Source of the DNA: Lycorma delicatula
Lineage: Eukaryota; Arthropoda; Insecta; Hemiptera; Fulgoridae
Length of the DNA stretch: 64,000 nucleotides
Reading direction: 5' to 3'
NCBI RefSeq assembly: GCF_047948215.1
Contig: NC_134460.1
Coordinates: 16,055,501 to 16,119,500, forward strand
Part shown: positions 35,520 to 47,394 of the stretch, piece after piece
How the letters are laid out: the number at the start of each line of letters is the position of its first letter
Numbering within the stretch: the stretch's first letter is position 1
Translations under genes and position numbers: made by a program
Notes under the pieces: model-generated
What the model was told of the DNA's origin: nothing
Database searches by the model: none
Seen by the model: only the letters and a program-made list of their open reading frames with translations

Positions 35520-36330
35520 TGCTTCATTACTTCACTCCTAAGCAATTTGGGTGTTGAGTGCAGAATGCAACCAGGATCTTGCCACCTCACAAATGATTCT
35601 GTTTTCTTTCTCAGCTGCTGTAGATTGTTGTGGAGTATAAGATACCGCCATAAAATGTTAACACTTGCATTAATTTTTCCATGCCTGATTTAATTATAGC
35701 AAAGTGTTTTTTTTTATTAGATGGACATTCATTTTGATTTACGCCGTATAATTTACCTTTACAAAAAATAAGTCCCACTTAACAATTTTTAGAGAGATGA
35801 CCCAATTTTCTACAACAAAAACATTTCTTGCCATTGTGATTAGCCTTAGCATGACTCCCTTTTGCTAAAGTTTGATCTAGAAGCATGCTTCCTGGGTTGA
35901 CAATCAACCTTGAGTTAAAGATGTTTCGTTTCTTAATCCCAACTCATATTTAAAAGTAGTTTTGCAATTCAGACCATGTCTTCTGTTGGCAAGTCATGCC
36001 ATGTGATGTAAATGGGATAAAACTCATGAGGCAAAGTTTATTAAAGCCTTGCACATGTCATCTTCAAATATTGTTTTGTCTACGAGTGTCATTTCATTTG
36101 AAGTTCATTGTACTTTGCAAGAAGAATGTCAGATTTGTTTTAATTTCAACCGTTCTTTGTGGGCAGTAAGATGTAACTCTACCTAATAAAAAATTTCTAT
36201 CTAGAGAAAGAATAATTCTTTTCTTGGCCTCTTTTCAAAGGTTCTATTAACAACTTGACAAAAATATTATTTTGCTCTGAACATGTCTGCTCATAAGTTT
36301 TTCAATTTTGTTTTCTTCTGACGTCAGTAA
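35520..36330 (-). pseudogene. CCHC zinc-knuckle gag-like fragment, probably copia-type
   Basis: The minus strand gives broken frames: AKKRIILSLDRNFLLGRVTS (about 36160-36220), IPFTSHGMTCQQKTWSELQN (about 35960-36020), then NHNGKKCFCCRKLGHLSKNC (about 35790-35850), a CX2CX4HX4C knuckle, and then LYGVNQNECPSNKKKHFAII. The spacing of an alpha-helical region, a conserved W segment, a basic stretch and one knuckle suits the gag of copia/Ty1 elements. I see no protease, integrase or LTRs. Stops are frequent. It could instead be a DIRS- or LINE-type knuckle protein. Confidence 0.5.
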
Positions 36331-37924
36331 ATATTCCATAATTGCCAACTAGATGTAGAAAAAAAACACCCCATCACTTGATAACCATAAACTTATATTT
36401 ACAACAATATAAAGGGAAAACCCACACGTCTATTTCTCATCTAATGTGTTTAATAAAAATTGCCTGCTCACCTATTATGTTTGGTAAAACTCGCTAAAAA
36501 AATCTGAGATCGGTTTCAGAAAACTATTTGTTTTGACACTCAACAAAGGAAATAAAAACATCTTCATAGCTAACTAAATACATACGTCTACTTAATAATA
36601 ACGCAAACTATTGATTCTATTAAAATGCCTCTGAAATTAATTGGCATCTCACAAAAATTAGAAATATAAATATTTGAAAGTGATGTATGTAAAACGTATG
36701 AACATTGTATATAAATATTAATATACCCCTTTATAATTAGTTCTTTCTCTTGTTTATTATTTTTTAATATGTTACATAAATTTTGTTGTTAGAAACGATG
36801 ATGAATTGAATAAATCTGTTATCGCTAAAGTGAGTGCTACTATTTCCTGAGGGGTTCTAGGAGACTTATAGTGATCTGGCTTTAATTAAAGTTTAATAAT
36901 TTATTTATTAAATCTAAAATTTCCTATAAAATCTGTATATATATACATCATTTGATATGACATGATTATAAGCGAAGTATAAGATAGTTGAACTAAGATA
37001 TGAATAAACAAAGATGTACACACCAATATTTTGAGTCTTTCACAAAACTAATATAATAAATGAAAGTTACATAAACTTGTGCCTATTTACATTTATATAC
37101 CTAAACAAGCTTGCATTGTTCATTTTTTTGAATTCTGTTTAATCTGATTAATTCTCATTTGGTGTTTACCCCATTTTTGGTAACGTTTATTAGTGTGAGC
37201 ATATTAAAAAAAATATTTATTCTAAAATCAGACTAATTTTTTTAACATAATTGTCATCATTATTTTATTGTATTCTGTTATAAAGTTTTTATCTTAATTT
37301 ATATGATTAATGATTAAATCTCTCATAACATCATTATATCGCATCTAAGTTGCTTGCACATAATTTCACTCTTTTATTTTTAATTATTAAAATTCTATAT
37401 AATTTACATTGACTGCCAGTAGATATTTGTTGTACTACGTTAATCATTAGGTAATGCATAAAACCGATATCTGGGCATGAGACTTATCTTCTTTAACACA
37501 TCATTTAAATGTAATATTTATTAAAATTGTAACAAATACGCACATTATTCAAAAGTTATTGTTCCTGATATTCTTTAATTTTTGATTGTGCGATCCATGT
37601 AATCCTTAGAGGGATCACTTGATAAATTTTAATATTATTTACAAAGTATTCTTATATTAAAAAAAAAAGTTATATTTATAACCCTTAAGGAAACTACTAC
37701 CTATGTACATCTCTTAACTATTGCTATTATAACTTACATCAACTATGTTATAAAAAACTATTTACAGAAAACAATAACATTTCATCAATGCTATTCTTTA
37801 TGTCTATCATTTTAATTATCAATTTTGTTATAAATAATTCAATACAGATTTTTTTACACAAAATCATGATCAATAACGTTTCAATCAAAGGTTTTATGAG
37901 ATAACAAAATCAGTCAACAGATGA
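36331..37924. other. AT-rich spacer
   Basis: Nothing recognised in 1.6 kb. Confidence 0.5.
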
Positions 37925-38360
37925 AGCAATTAAGATAAGAGAAAGCATCACACACATAACATTTTGTCATCACCCTTTTGATAGTTTTTGCTGAGGTTTC
38001 TCTATCATCTGTTTACCTCTTCATTTTGTAGCAGCCACTGCATCTCTGTCTTGCTGTTAACTTCTTACCTTCAGTGTTGATCAGCCTATCTACTCTTGAA
38101 GTTTCTTTTGTAGATGCGTCTTGACTGACTTCAGTTTGCACATCATTGTCAAACATCCGTAAAAAATGTAAAGTCAATTCTTCCCTAAATATTTGGGTTT
38201 TCGTTGAAAGTTTCTGTTCTTTGATAACAGGGGGGTTGTATGAAAACCAAGCACTGACAATTGATGTTTTTTGACGAAAACAGTATTTCAAAAATGATTT
38301 TTTTATATCACTTGATTGAACATCAAGGCTGGTGGAATATGAGCTCATTTGGTCAGGCAA
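37925..38360 (-). pseudogene. piggyBac-like transposase, C-terminal portion
   Basis: The minus-strand frame 38360-38013 ends TARQRCSGCYKMKR-stop. Reading through the stop gives DDRETSAKTIKRVMTKCYVC and LNCFIC (about 37930-38010). RC-x-xCYK ... C-x2-C ... C-x-x-C is the cysteine-rich (RING/PHD-like) C-terminal domain of piggyBac transposases, which binds the terminal repeats. The catalytic DDD core is absent, since sequence to the right is a mariner fragment. One stop in the Cys domain. Confidence 0.65.
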
Positions 38361-38366
38361 ATCTAC

Positions 38367-38745
38367 ACAGTATGTCTGAAAAGTTCCCGATCTAAATCAA
38401 GTAAAAATACAAATTTAAAGATAAACGAATTTACTCACATCAGCCCTCTACGTAGAACCCTTCAATAGTTATACAACTGTAGTGCCGGTAGAGGCCGTCA
38501 AACGCTCTGGAGAAATCACTTTGTGGGATCACCTTTATTTAACTGCTCGGTGCAAGCCCTTTGGGTGGCCAAAATGTCGTCGAAAAAGCTGCTTTTCATT
38601 TTCAACTTGAGTTTCGGGAACAGAAAATAGTCAGCTGGAGCCAAGTTGGATGACAAGGGCTTGGAGGGATTTGTGCCCAATTGGCTCCTAACACAATCAG
38701 CTTCATTCTACGATGCTATGATAAAAAACCTTCCTTGCTGGAAAA
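38367..38745 (-). mobile_element. Mariner-like transposase C-terminus and terminal repeat
   Basis: The minus strand reads LAPADYFLFPKLKLKMKSSF, then FDDILATQRACTEQLNK (about 38535-38655). 'L-P-DY-LF--LK' is the last catalytic acid block of mariner transposases. The outer end at about 38370, TGTCTGAAAAGTTCCCGATC after a TA, looks like a terminal inverted repeat with TA target. It lies only a few bases from the piggyBac remnant, suggesting insertion into or beside it. The 5' two-thirds are missing. Confidence 0.7.
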
Positions 38746-38889
38746 AATGTATTTCTAAAGCAGGAAACTATGCAGAAAATAAATTATATTTGTCTTTTAT
38801 TTTTCAATAAATAAATTAAAAAAAAAATAAAATCCCATTTACATTTGGTTTACCCTCGTAATATTAAATAAATTAAAAAAAATTCTGTT

Positions 38890-39160
38890 TAACAATAACA
38901 GGCTTCCCATGGGTACTGGCTGTAAGGCTAAAGTGGTGAGCTATACAAGCACCTTGTGGGTGGCTAAACGAATCATCACCATCAACTGGTAACAAACAGT
39001 ATTCTGTTTTGGTAAGTGAAATAGGATGGTCCTCTAATATCTCTGGAAAGTCATCAGATTTTCAAAATTCAATCATGGAATTTGTTAGTATGTTGAAGGC
39101 TAACTTTTTACATGCATCAAGTACACTGTCAATCGTAACAAATCGGCATGATTATTCAGA
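38890..39160 (-). pseudogene. Coding-like remnant, unidentified
   Basis: One minus-strand frame of about 85 codons has a single stop: TIDSVLDACKKLAFNILTNS, then DDFPEILEDHPISLTKTEYC and QGACIAHHFSLTASTHGKPV. Its composition is protein-like and differs from its surroundings. No family is recognised and no splice sites are evident. Confidence 0.35.
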
Positions 39161-39161
39161 A

Positions 39162-39164
<3 letters not shown>

Positions 39165-39205
<41 letters not shown>

Positions 39206-39390
39206 TGTTCGTTTGTTATTGCATCACGTGAGAACTAACTGAAAGAAGAGCCCCAGAGTTGGCTCTGCATTCGCCTGGGCTGACCTGAGTCTTGAGGGTC
39301 CAGCTTCTGGCTAGACAGGTCAGCTAGTACTTTATAAAATAAATAGCGACCAAATGTATTTCTGTGTATTACTGAACTCTTATCTGTCTA

Positions 39391-39433
<43 letters not shown>
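39165..39433. repeat. Two (TA)n microsatellites (39165-39202, 39393-39433)
   Basis: Pure TA runs flanking about 190 bp of GC-richer sequence that may be a short non-autonomous element inserted at TA. Its ends are not defined. Confidence 0.85.
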
Positions 39434-39436
<3 letters not shown>

Positions 39437-40300
39437 GAGAGAGATCTTTGACAACAATTTTGGGTGAAAGGAAGTTATGTCTAAACATCCATTTTTAAAA
39501 AGAAAATAATCTATCCCCAACTTTTTATTTATTGTTTTGAAGTATTAGACTGTACATATTATCAACTGCTAATATTTCATTGATATTATATAAATTGGTG
39601 TCATTACTGAACATTAATCATTTTCCAGCAATTTTAATTTCACTATTATTCTATCACAAAATAACATTAATGTACCTATCCGTAAACATATAATCAGAGA
39701 GACCTAAAACAACAATTTTTATATTGTATTATTTTTAATTATAAAGTAAATAGAAACCAAGTATTTCAGCTTATAACTCATATCTACTTATCCATATACA
39801 TAATATGACAAATCTACAACCAACCGTTTTACAAAAAATCAAACTGCTTTTTTCATTTATTGTTTTGGTTAGATTGTATTATAAAATTAATACATTAGAT
39901 TGTACAGATTATAAAATCTAAAAAATAAAATCACAAGAATAAATCTTACTTACAAGCATGCACGGTCTTGTCAGACAACAATGTAATAAAAAAAACAACA
40001 ATACAGAAACATCAATCGTAAAAGAAAACCTGTTAAAAACTTAACGTTGTACTGCAAAGTATTAAATATATCTGTATTAACAGGGGCCATTTGATTTTCA
40101 CTACTTACTGGTTTTTTAAAATTTTATTATTGTGTTTGGTTTAATTATTGCTTTTTTTATAAATAAATTGTATGAAATTTGGATATATAACACCAGGCCT
40201 GCAAAATTTGGGATGTGGAGGAATGTTTTTTTAACTATTGACAATTAATTCCTAAGTATTTTTAAACGCTGAATCCAAAAATAATCTTCATTTTTTTCTA

Positions 40301-40699
40301 TCACGTCAGAATCAAATCGCAAATTTCAAAATTTGTAAAAAGTTGAAAATGTGATACTATAAAATAGACACAAAACATTATTTTTTTATTAAAAAATAAA
40401 AAAACATATTCACTTTTTTGGCCTTTACAATGCATTCTTATAGCTAAGCAGATGAGTCGTCTGAAAATAGTGGTGGGGGGGGGTTTGAAAATGACAAGAC
40501 AGTGGAAGAGCTTGGTCAACAGGTTGTGATAAGACTTAGGATGTAATACTTTATCGGCAGCTATCCGCCACTGTGCAACTACTATCAGTGCTGTTTCAAC
40601 CATCAGCGTGCATAAATCGAGGTTTTTTGTGCTCTCTGTGATCAAACGTGTTTTTGTCAGTGGAAAATATGTTTCCAGGCCATAAAGCAAACTTTCCAT
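40301..40699 (-). pseudogene. Coding-like 132-codon frame, possibly a LINE C-terminal region
   Basis: The frame contains ETYFPLTKTRLITESTKNLD, LMVETALIVVAQWRIAADKV and LTKLFHCLVIFK. The TALIVVA-W pattern vaguely resembles C-terminal regions of some non-LTR element proteins, but I cannot place it in a family. After about residue 90 it becomes AT-driven. It lies immediately left of, and on the opposite strand to, the repeated-family pseudogene at 40.8 kb. Confidence 0.35.
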
Positions 40700-40799
40700 T
40701 TTCTAAATGGCTTCAAGAGGCTGCAGATTCTTTTAATGGTGAAAAGGCAAAAAAAAAAATAAAAATATAATTCGTTTGACAAGTGTACCTCTCATATTT

Positions 40800-42011
40800 C
40801 AGGTGAAAATAGGAGATCAAGACAAAACTTGGGCATTCCAATAAGTTTGCTGCACATGTGTTGAAGGACTTAGACGGTGGTCAAAGGGAACAAGAAGCGT
40901 ACAGACTTGGAGTTTTAATGGAGTCACAAAATTACATCGATGATTGTTACTTTTGTTCGAACTGGTGTACACGGTTTCAATTTGAAGAATAAAAAAAGAA
41001 TCGTTTATCCAAATACGCCATACGCTTTATGTCTGATTCCTCAAGGTACAGACATACCAGTGCCAATTCCATCAGAAAATTTAACTGAAACGGATGGTTC
41101 CTCAAGCGATTTAAATGAAGATAATGTCAAGGAGTATGAACCTGGACATAGCTATGCACCAGAGTTTTATTCACAGTCTGAACTAAATGATTTGCTTCGA
41201 GAATTACATCTGATCAACGAAAATTCAGAATTGCTTGGTTTGAAGATTAAACTGAATAACCTACTACTTCCTGGTTCAGGTACAGAGAAAAGGATTCTCT
41301 TACACATTTTACAGAAGGAGAATTAGTCTTCTGCACCGATGTATGTAGAACGGTTCGGAATAAAGTTCTTCCATCTCTGCGTATCAAGTTAGGCTTGGTC
41401 AAAGCCTTACCGAAAGAAGGTAAATGTTTTAAATAGATCTGTGACAAATTTCCCGTCTCATAAAATGCTAAATAAAGGCGTGTCTTTGCTGGTCCTGATA
41501 TTAGAAAACTTCACAAACAACGTAATTTTGAGAAACAAATGGAAGTTACAGAAAAAGAAGTTTGGGGAGAATTTAAAGAAGTACTAACCAAGTTTCTGGG
41601 CAATAAGAAGAATCTGAACTTCAAATCAATCGCTGAGAGCATGCTGCAGAAGTACAAAAATTTAGGCTGTTCTGTGTGCTTGAAGAGGTTCACTTCCTAA
41701 ATTCACATGTGAACTATTTTCCTGAAAATCTGGGTGTCGTTAGTGAAGAGACGGGTGAGAAATTTCATCAGGACATGAAAGAAATGGAAAGAACGTATCA
41801 AGGAAAATGGATTACTATAAAGATGGCAGACTACTGCTGGCTGTTACACCAAGATGAACCTTATAGAGAACATAGAAGGAAGAGCGCAAAACAGAGTATA
41901 AGCCGTCCAAAGAAACTTCGATTTTGGAATAAAAGTTACATACTTCATCATGAAAGGTGGGTGAAGAGGGGGAGTGGTTTCCTAAGGCACTACATACCTC
42001 ATAAAAATTAA
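40800..42011 (+). pseudogene. Decayed copy of an arthropod-wide repeated protein (C-x2-C ... DCYFC family)
   Basis: In shifting frames: VKIGDQDKTWA (about 40805), VCCTCVEGLRRW (40850), DDCYFCSN (40938), then the open frame 40940-41326 with FNLKNKKRIVYPNTPYALCL, IPVPIPSENLTE, YSQSELNDLLRELHL and LLGLKIKLNNLLLPG. FTEGELVFCTDV follows at about 41310, then LPSLRIKLGLVK (41370), FLGNKKNLNFKSIAESML, and VHFLNSHVNYFPENLG, EETGEKFHQDMKEMERTYQG, MADYCWLL in 41676-42011. This is the order of a long uncharacterised protein found in many copies in hemipteran and other arthropod genomes, suspected to derive from a mobile element. Here about 120 residues before LPSLRIKLGL are deleted, and several shifts and stops are present. 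A second copy lies at 46.2-46.7 kb (-). Confidence 0.7.
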
Positions 42012-43275
42012 CCACTATAATAGAAATTAGGCTTATTTTATGGCAATTTGCATTTGAAATTAAGGGGTCAATGACCCAACCTACCCCCTTCCACTCTTCA
42101 CACCACTCAACTGTTTAGCTGTAAGAATGCATAATATAAGCCAAACAAGCATATAATATTACATATATAATATTAATTTATTATTAAAAAATAAACTTAT
42201 GTCTATTCTATTGTATCACATATTTGTAATTTTAAATCTTTTTGATAATATTGAAATTTGCATTCCTGACATGATGAAACAAAAATGATGGTTATTTTCT
42301 ATTCAGCGCTAAAAAATACATAAACAATTATCAAAAACTAAAAAACACATCCATCGCGGGCTTATGTAATTAGACAAGGTTAACGAGCTAGGCAATGGTA
42401 ATACGATACAAAGTTCAGTATTCTGAATCGTCAGTTACATTTCCTCACCCACCTAATTAAACCAAGTTGTTTACTTTGTAACAGAAAGAAGCAAAAATCC
42501 ACAAATAAAAAAGCAAGTGGGCCCCCCTTATGTTAAAAGAAAAGTACCTAATATCGTAAATTGTATACCTACACTGATGGCAACAATTTTTAAATATTAT
42601 TTTGTGCTTTAAAAATTAACAGATTTCTGCTAAAAAAAAAAAACCAAAGTAAATTAGATAAAAAGGATCTCTAAGAAGAAGGAATGTAAAAATTTTTATA
42701 AACAGGATTCCCACTGAATTTTAAGGTTTGTTATCCCTGAGTTTTACTGACCAATTTGATAAAAATTTCCTGACTCTCACAATGGTATGCTATCACAGCT
42801 TACTCTGAAAAAACAAACATTTTATTTTTTTGCAGCCTCTACCATCCCTGTAGCTGCCCAACTCGCACCTTTCATTATTTATTATTACATTCATTTTTAA
42901 TGTTTATTTTTTATTGATTTTTTTACAATATACATTTAAAATTAACCATTTTTTGTGATAAATTGTTTCAGTAAATTACACTGAAGTACAAAAAAAAAAT
43001 TTAACAAGTTTCTTGCACAAAAATGATCACGGTAACTAAAAGTAACATAGATAAGAAATAAAAACTAACTAAAGCAATTTTTAGAAATAATTGGCCACTA
43101 CATAAGATTGCTAAACTTTTTCACAAAAACTAGCCTACATTATTTTGCCAAGTAAAAAGAAAACAATATTTAATAACTTGGTTTGCATAAAAATTCTAAA
43201 ATAAACAGATTTCAATTTAACAAAAAAATATATGTATGATCACAACTTATTTTGTACAGAAAACAAACGTTACTA
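42012..43275. other. AT-rich spacer
   Basis: Nothing recognised. A slightly GC-richer segment at 42330-42540 remains unexplained. Confidence 0.5.
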
Positions 43276-43279
43276 ATAT

Positions 43280-43498
43280 TTACTTGAAAAATAATTTGTC
43301 ATTATTAGTCCAGTGTATTTGCAGAATGCCATCAGAATACAGTACAGGAACATGATTGATGACATAGGAACATTTAGTAGCTCCAAGCTGGAATTTTGAC
43401 ACTATACAACTATCAGGAAAAGTAATTTTAAAAGTTGCACCAATATCTTCACGTAAACTTAAGTATAACTTAATTTGTACAATATTGAGAACGCACAT
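43280..43498 (-). pseudogene. Fragment of another repeated arthropod ORF (KCSYVINH type)
   Basis: The frame has LREDIGATFKITFPDSCIVS and KFQLGATKCSYVINHV. The PDS-I---(F/L)-(L/M)--TKCSYVINH pattern recalls an uncharacterised protein repeated in arthropod genomes and probably TE-derived. Only about 50 residues are recognisable. It abuts the 3' end of the zinc-finger array and could form part of its untranslated region. Confidence 0.4.
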
Positions 43499-43539
43499 AA
43501 TCTCTGCCTTACAAACAGCATCATTACAACAAAAAGAAG

Positions 43540-44500
43540 TAATTTTTTAAAGTATAACTCTCATTAAAGATTTTTGACAAATGTTACAAACAAATTTCTT
43601 CTTTGGTGTGTAAATTAATATGGTTCTTTAAATTAGAAAGAAAATTAAAAGTCTTTTGGCAGAATTTACAAACATAATTTTTCTCTTTTGTATGAATATT
43701 AAGATGTTTCTTTAAACTAGAAGGTTGATAAAAATCTTTTGGCAGAAGTTGCAAACATAATTTTTCTCTTTTGTATGAATATTTAAATGTAATTTTAAAT
43801 TAGATCTTTGATTAAAAGTCTTCTGACAAAAGTTGCAAACATAATTTTTCTCTTTTGTATGAATATTTAAATGTGATTTTAAATTAGAACTTTGATTAAA
43901 AGTCTTCTGACAAAAGTTGCAAACATAATTTTTCTCTTTTGTATGAATATTTAAATGTGATTTTAAATTAGAACTTTGATTAAAAGTCTTCTGACAAAAG
44001 TTGCAAACATAATTTTTCTCTTTTGTATGAATATTAAGATGTTTCTTTAAACTAGAAGGTTGATAAAAATCTTTTGGCAGAAATTGCAAACATAATTTTC
44101 CTCTTTTGTATGAATATTTATGTAATCTTAAATTAGAACTTTGATTAAAAGTCTTCTGGCAAAAGCTGCAAACATAATTTTTCTCTTCATTATGCATAAG
44201 GTGGGTTAATATCATTATCATGAATAAGAGACTTTTGACAAAAGTTACTATTATTTTTTTTTTTACCGTGAAAGTTAATGTTTCTCTTTATATAACATTT
44301 ACATTTGAATCTTTCATCGCAATAGTCACAAACCAATTTCTTTCCTTTCTGGATAGGTAAATTGTTTTCACTATTTACATTCTCGACTAAATTTTCTTCT
44401 GTCGTTATATCACCAGATGCACACTTACACTCAATTTTTTTTTTGTAATTCCATCATGCACAGAACTATTTATGCATCTCTTGCAGGTAATACAATGCTT
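43540..44500 (-). pseudogene. C2H2 zinc-finger array exon with frameshifts
   Basis: On the minus strand an acidic leader, CASGDITTEENLVENVNSEN (about 44380-44420), is followed by a divergent finger VCDYCDERFKCKCYIKRN. Then comes a tandem array with consensus NYVCNFCQKTFNQSSNLKSH and the linker NIHTKEK, period 84 bp, in the open frame 44221-43712. Each finger is CX2CX12HX3-5H, expected to bind DNA in the nucleus. Finger 2 carries a 2-base deletion compensated by a 1-base deletion, keeping the total frame. The last finger has the same 1-base deletion uncompensated, so the frame ends at INLLV and the remaining fingers (to about 43540) are out of frame. A further shift lies near 44220. Either a pseudogene or a gene with homopolymer sequence errors. 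The likely upstream exons are at 48932-49057 and 53059-53187. Confidence 0.75.
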
Positions 44501-44699
44501 GGTATTTCCCTAGATGGTTTCTTTACTGACGGTAACCTGTCAAATTAAAAATAACTAATAATTACAATCGCAAATGAAAGAGACAAATCAAAAATCAATG
44601 TCCGATTATGACGGAATAAAACTGGCACAATCAATCTGTTTTTTCATGGAGCCCACTGTTACAAGACTAATGTATTTTTGTGTTCCTGAATAACGCTTC

Positions 44700-44995
44700 C
44701 CGGATTGGATCAGATGAGTCGAACTGCACAGCAACCTAGATCTTCCAGATCTGACTCTTTTGGACTTTTTCCTTGGGTTTGATTATAAGTTGTACAAAAT
44801 AAAAGTTGAGTTTTTGTGATTTATAACAAATATTGGTAAAGGAACATATATACATGGTTTAATAATGCTGCAGATGCTTCTAAACATCTTCCAAGCGTTA
44901 GGTTATTGTTCTAGATGTCTGCCAAGCTACAAAAGGTGCATACGCTGAAGTTGAATAACCTACATTAGAACATGGATAGTTGTTGTTTATTTAAA
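44700..44995 (+). pseudogene. Tc1/mariner-type transposase C-terminal fragment
   Basis: Plus-strand frames give WIGSDESNCTAT (about 44705), a decayed LF-W--DYKLYK (about 44765-44800) and LDVCQATKGAYAEVE (about 44910-44960). The pattern 'W-GR-GP--WP-RSPDLTP-DFFLWG ... R---CRA--GAH-E' is the C-terminus of insect mariner-superfamily transposases. Heavily mutated. Confidence 0.6.
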
Positions 44996-45785
44996 AAAAA
45001 AAAATAAATTATATTACCCGCTTCTCTTAATATAAGCTGTACACTTACATTTTCACACTATACAATTAGATGAAACACCCTGTATATATATATGATAAAA
45101 CTAAGCAAACATTATTTATAATATATAATTTTATATTATAAATAATAAGATAAACAATATATATGTTTTACTTTGGACTATTTTTCTTATTTGTGTATAT
45201 TGTTCGGGCATTCCAATGCTCCCTTTTCTGAACTCTGGTGTTGCTTGGTTCAGCTGATGAAATATTTCTTAATAGACCTTTCAGGGATGATTGTCAAGGG
45301 GTCATCTGCGGTGGAACTAAGTCCCGAGTTACAACACCAGATGTGATTTGATGACAAATGGAGCAGTAAAGTTTGTTTAGATTCAGTTCACCAGACAAAT
45401 TTCTCCTAGTTGTTCCAGAATATATCCAAGCTCACCCCGTGGAGGCTCAAACTGACTTTTGTAAAAGTTGTTATTTTGGAGAAAAGTTACAAAGTCTGGT
45501 CCTACACGTTACGCCCAAATATATATATTCGAATTAAAAAATTAAATGCATGCAATCCAAAATTTACAAGTTTGGTGATAATAATGAAAAATAACACATC
45601 AGGATACCAATTTTCCAGAATAACTGGACTGCTTAAATCCAAACTAGGCAATTTAAAAATAAACTACTACATTATTTGAAAAAATAAATCTTTGTTTCAA
45701 TAGGAATTTATTCAGTGATCTTTATTTTACAGGGTTTTCAACCGACTTTTTTTGCAATTCATTTAGCAAAAACATACATCACTCT
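44996..45785. other. No gene recognised
   Basis: GC-richer 45170-45470 is probably old TE sequence. The 89-codon frame at 45410-45679 has no recognised domain. Confidence 0.45.
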
Positions 45786-45955
45786 TATGCAGGATGGGTG
45801 AAGACAGACTCGCTAAGAAAATTTTCACCATTGTCAAGGCCAGTAAATTCAAGTCCATTTGGATAAAAGAAACACAAGATAACCTGGAAAGACTCAACAT
45901 CTCAGAAGAAGAAATCAAGAACAGAAGAAAATATTGGGATGAATAGATGTAACAA
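45786..45955 (+). pseudogene. C-terminal tail of a non-LTR element ORF2
   Basis: The frame reads RMGEDRLAKKIFTIVKASKF, then WIKETQDNLERLNISEEEIK, ending at a stop near 45944. Tails of this form (R-x-K-IF--- ... W--E---DL--L-I) end ORF2 of some insect non-LTR elements. A related segment with the preceding part is at 50950-51310. Confidence 0.5.
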
Positions 45956-46059
45956 AATTGAGTTGGGTAAGCAAAATATAAATGCTAGAAAGTTAATATG
46001 TTTATGATTTATTATATAATTTATGAAATAAAAATAAATTGTATCTCTAATTCGCTTAC

Positions 46060-46205
46060 CAATTACAAAAATAGTGCGCAATTAAATTTTTACTATTATT
46101 ATTAGGTGACTTTAATATGCCAAGTTTTATAAAATGTTATAAAAAAATGCTGCAACTCATCTTGCACATTTTTCTACAAATTGTAATCTTTTACAATCAA
46201 ATAAA
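46060..46205 (+). pseudogene. LINE endonuclease fragment with GDFN motif (paralogue at 53.3 kb)
   Basis: LLLLGDFNMPSF at about 46095-46130 is the GDFN motif of APE-type endonucleases. After a deletion it continues TNCNLLQSN (about 46175-46200). The same element piece, less deleted, is at 53260-53600. Confidence 0.55.
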
Positions 46206-46659
46206 TAATTGTTTAAATTTTTTATCATGATAAATCACACCTGACTGGTATTTTATATTGATCATGAAACAGAAATTTTTCACAGCAACTGAAATAATTT
46301 CACAGTGAGGTACAGGCCCGACTGCAGATTGCAATGAAGGATATTTAACAGTATGTTTAGATTTTTTAGAAATTCCAGACACACTTGTTAAACAAAAGTA
46401 ACAATCAGTTCCAGATAGGTAAACCAAATGGCAAAGCCTTCTGTGTGCCTTTCAGCTGCCATCCTCTTTAAATACACTGAACAATTAGTGCATATTATAT
46501 GAGAACCCCACGTCTTATCCTGATCACCAATTTTATACTGTAGTACAAATTACATGCTTTTTTAATTAAAGGTGTAACATTTTTTCTATTTGATTTTACG
46601 GTAAACTCATCACATATATAACAAAAGGCATCCACATCATTTACACAATTTTTAGGCAT
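46200..46659 (-). pseudogene. Second copy of the DCYFC-family protein, N-terminal part
   Basis: ATG at 46659 begins MPKNCVNDVDAFCYICDEFT, followed by KNVTPLIKKAC (about 46570) and, in another frame, KIGDQDKTWGSHIICTNC (about 46500-46545). Then comes GTDCYFCLTSVSGISKKSKH and YPSLQSAVGPVPHCE (46427-46300). This is the N-terminus of the family decayed at 40.8-42.0 kb, with two pairs of Cys that probably bind zinc. It is truncated after about 120 residues, where it meets a segment shared with 53.8 kb. Confidence 0.65.
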
Positions 46660-47394
46660 TATCACACTGCACTCTTAACGAACTTAAGACAGTAATAAGA
46701 CTGAACAAAATTGATTCATTCCTAAATCCAGTGCTTAATACAAACACAGCTGTGTTTTCAGCTACATTTTTTGACCTGCGCAGACATGATTAATCTTCTC
46801 CATGAAGGCTAACAAATGACCACCCGTACTTCTGCATTAAAATTCTGGATTTATTTATATGAAGAAGGTACAAGAATATACAGATATGTAAATAACATTT
46901 ATCTTGCTATACACTTTTATGCTTAGTATATTGTAAAAATGAATATTGTTATGGATGTTATGTTGTTAACACTAATTTGTAACAATTTAAATAATACAAA
47001 AAAAAATTCCCAATATTCTTAGTGTCAATGACTATAATTATAATTATAAATTTACCCTTAAATTTGCCTTCCTTGATTTTGATTAGCTCCATTACAGGAT
47101 TTTATATAAAAAAACCACAACGTTATTAAGAATGGATTAGAAAAATAACTAATTATGTATCAATTACAATGGATGACAAAAACATGATTCGAATAGTAAT
47201 TCATATACATTACTTATCATTATCCAATCATCTATTTCATTAACGAGTTTTTTGTTCACTCTGCTGTAAATAAAAATTAGCAGGAATAAGAATTATTAGT
47301 TTATGTCCTCTGCAGTTATTTTTTTAATGCTTTTTGATATGTTTTTTATTGTGAAAAAATATACACAGAAGATGTATATTTACATCCTTCAGTC
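46660..47394. other. AT-rich spacer
   Basis: Nothing recognised. Confidence 0.5.
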
